In this document: piece by piece, positions 63,228 to 64,000 of the stretch
Numbering within the stretch: the first letter of the stretch is position 1
How the letters are laid out: every line of letters begins with the position of its first letter
Origin: Branchipolynoe longqiensis
Taxonomy: Eukaryota; Annelida; Polychaeta; Phyllodocida; Polynoidae
Reading direction: 5' to 3'
Length of the DNA: 64,000 nucleotides
Assembly (NCBI GenBank): GCA_030323885.1
Contig: CM059199.1
Span: 40,308,590 to 40,372,589 of the forward strand
Program-made: the position numbers and the translations under genes
The notes under the pieces: model-generated
Databases searched by the model: none
Seen by the model: only the letters and a program-made list of their open reading frames with translations
What the model was told of the DNA's origin: nothing

Positions 63228-63580
63228 GGGTCCGTACACATGAGAAGATATGGAATTCAAGGCTATCTGAAGGCTTTTCAAGGCTGTTTTTGATAGGAAT
63301 TCAAGACTATTTTCAATTGGATTTCAGGGGGGGGAAACAATATTGAATGGCGATGTTGGACTAATTTAGATCAGTGGTGACTGTTTAATGAAATTCGAGG
63401 CTTTTCAAGAATAATTACCCAAAATAGGTTAAATTCAAGGCTTTTCAAGACTAATTACCCAAAATAGGTTAAATTCAAGGCTTTTAAAGACTAATTACCC
63501 AAAATAGGTTCAAGGCTTTTCAAGGCCGTGAAATGAGGTCAATGAAGTTCAAGACTTGTTAAAACTTTCCAGGCCCCACA
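63228..63580. repeat. ~40-bp minisatellite (AAGGCTTTTCAAGACTAATT)
   Basis: Central units AAGGCTTTTCAAGACTAATT-ACCCAAAATAGGTTAAATTC repeat about three times (63400-63530), with looser AAGGCTTTTCAAGGC relatives on both sides. The region opens with CAGGGTCCGTACACATG and closes with CCAGGCCCCACACAGAC, which could be ends of a transposon-like element (weak). Confidence 0.75.
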
Positions 63581-63735
63581 CAGACATGGTCCAATATCTA
63601 GCAAACAAAGAATATAATACAAACGCCTAGCTATAAATATAACCCACGCAGTTAAAACCATTTCCCCTTATAAAATGTCAACTTATCAGTTCAAACATTA
63701 CTATTGAATTACCGGTTCAAAGACCAGTGTTGATA

Positions 63736-64000
63736 TTAATGTTGCATAGTCCTGATGGGTTTGAATTTCTGTATTTTTTCTGAGATAAATATATTAGATC
63801 GATCACTAGTATCTACTTTACATTAGTTCAAAGTTACTTTTATTTTAAATGGTAAACTTTTGAGATATTTTGAGTGCAAACATGGAAAATTATGTTAGGC
63901 AAGCTTGCCAAAACGCAGACACCATAGACTTCTGTAGCAAGAGGTTCTGTTAAATTGACTCAGTATTGCCTTCTATGCAGAAACAAATGCTTAATATTAT
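63736..64000 (-). mobile_element. M1 MITE, cut by the window edge
   Basis: TTAATGTTGCATAGTCCTGATGG at the left, then the reverse-orientation M1 order (GAATTTCTG, TTTTATTTTAAATGG, GGCAAGCTTGCCAAAAC). The right terminus lies beyond the window. Confidence 0.82.

Overview
The window looks like intergenic or deep-intronic DNA from a marine invertebrate, most likely a mollusc. That placement is inferred from a recognisable copy of a tRNA-derived SINE widespread in molluscs (about 32975-33264) and from the general mix of tRNA-SINEs, fold-back MITEs and minisatellites. There is no bacterial-style gene packing, no operon and no recognisable rRNA or functional tRNA gene. I could not support a single protein-coding gene. 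The long open frames all lie in simple or tandem repeats that lack stop codons (histidine/threonine/proline-rich, glycine/arginine-rich or valine/threonine-rich translations), or they are antisense readings of SINE copies. Any host exon here would be short and unrecognised. The two most plausible places are a CpG-dense block near 47940-48300 and a strong splice-donor-like site at 53825.

The content is almost entirely repetitive. (1) Tandem arrays: about 20, several over 1 kb, with strong strand asymmetry. They are purine/G-rich on the + strand at 1010-3055, 21463-22500, 26790-27560, 48455-50170, 59290-60265 and 61990-62900, and C-rich at 15890-18715, 29920-32690 and 38990-39540. AT-richer satellites have clear units of 31-73 bp (20500-21350, 45650-46360, 50700-51735, 57040-57725). 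(2) SINEs: an abundant tRNA-headed family (SINE-1, more than 20 copies or fragments, 3' tails of AACC or AAAC repeats), a family sharing its tRNA head but with another 3' part (SINE-2, three copies), a tRNA-Gln-like family (SINE-3), a family with an unusual insertion in its tRNA head (SINE-4), and the molluscan SINE. (3) Non-autonomous DNA elements with terminal inverted repeats, at least a dozen families: a TTAA-bounded family with many copies, a PIF/Harbinger-like 1,023-bp element flanked by TAA, a 687-bp element flanked by TTTAA, an element carrying two internal satellite units, a 787-bp element with internal direct repeats, and several palindromic MITEs. No transposase or reverse-transcriptase reading frame is visible, so all would depend on enzymes encoded elsewhere. 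(4) Two diverged 343-bp LTR-like sequences.

Layout: 1-3055 MITEs and a GA/GT minisatellite; 3.4-15.3 kb a dense mosaic of MITEs and SINEs with nested insertions; 15.9-18.7 kb a C-rich array; 18.7-20.5 kb AT-rich low-copy DNA; 20.5-22.5 kb two arrays; 22.5-26.5 kb MITEs and SINEs; 26.8-27.6 kb a purine array; 29.1-32.7 kb SINEs and a double C-rich satellite; 33-45 kb SINEs, MITEs, an LTR-like sequence and a higher-order TG/GA array; 45.6-51.7 kb satellites around a GC-rich island; 52.4-59.2 kb MITEs, an LTR-like sequence and a satellite bracketed by sister MITEs; 59.3-63.5 kb purine and GGGGCTGTGACT arrays and a last minisatellite.

The most interesting observations are structural. Some SINE-1 loci carry outward-facing 3' tails at both ends, and the two tails can belong to different subfamilies. 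Other highlights are a three-level nest at 5844-7287, TIR elements that carry satellite-like internal repeats, and SINE-4 heads with a Pol III-terminator-like T6 run between the A and B boxes. All family assignments are made by eye, without database search.
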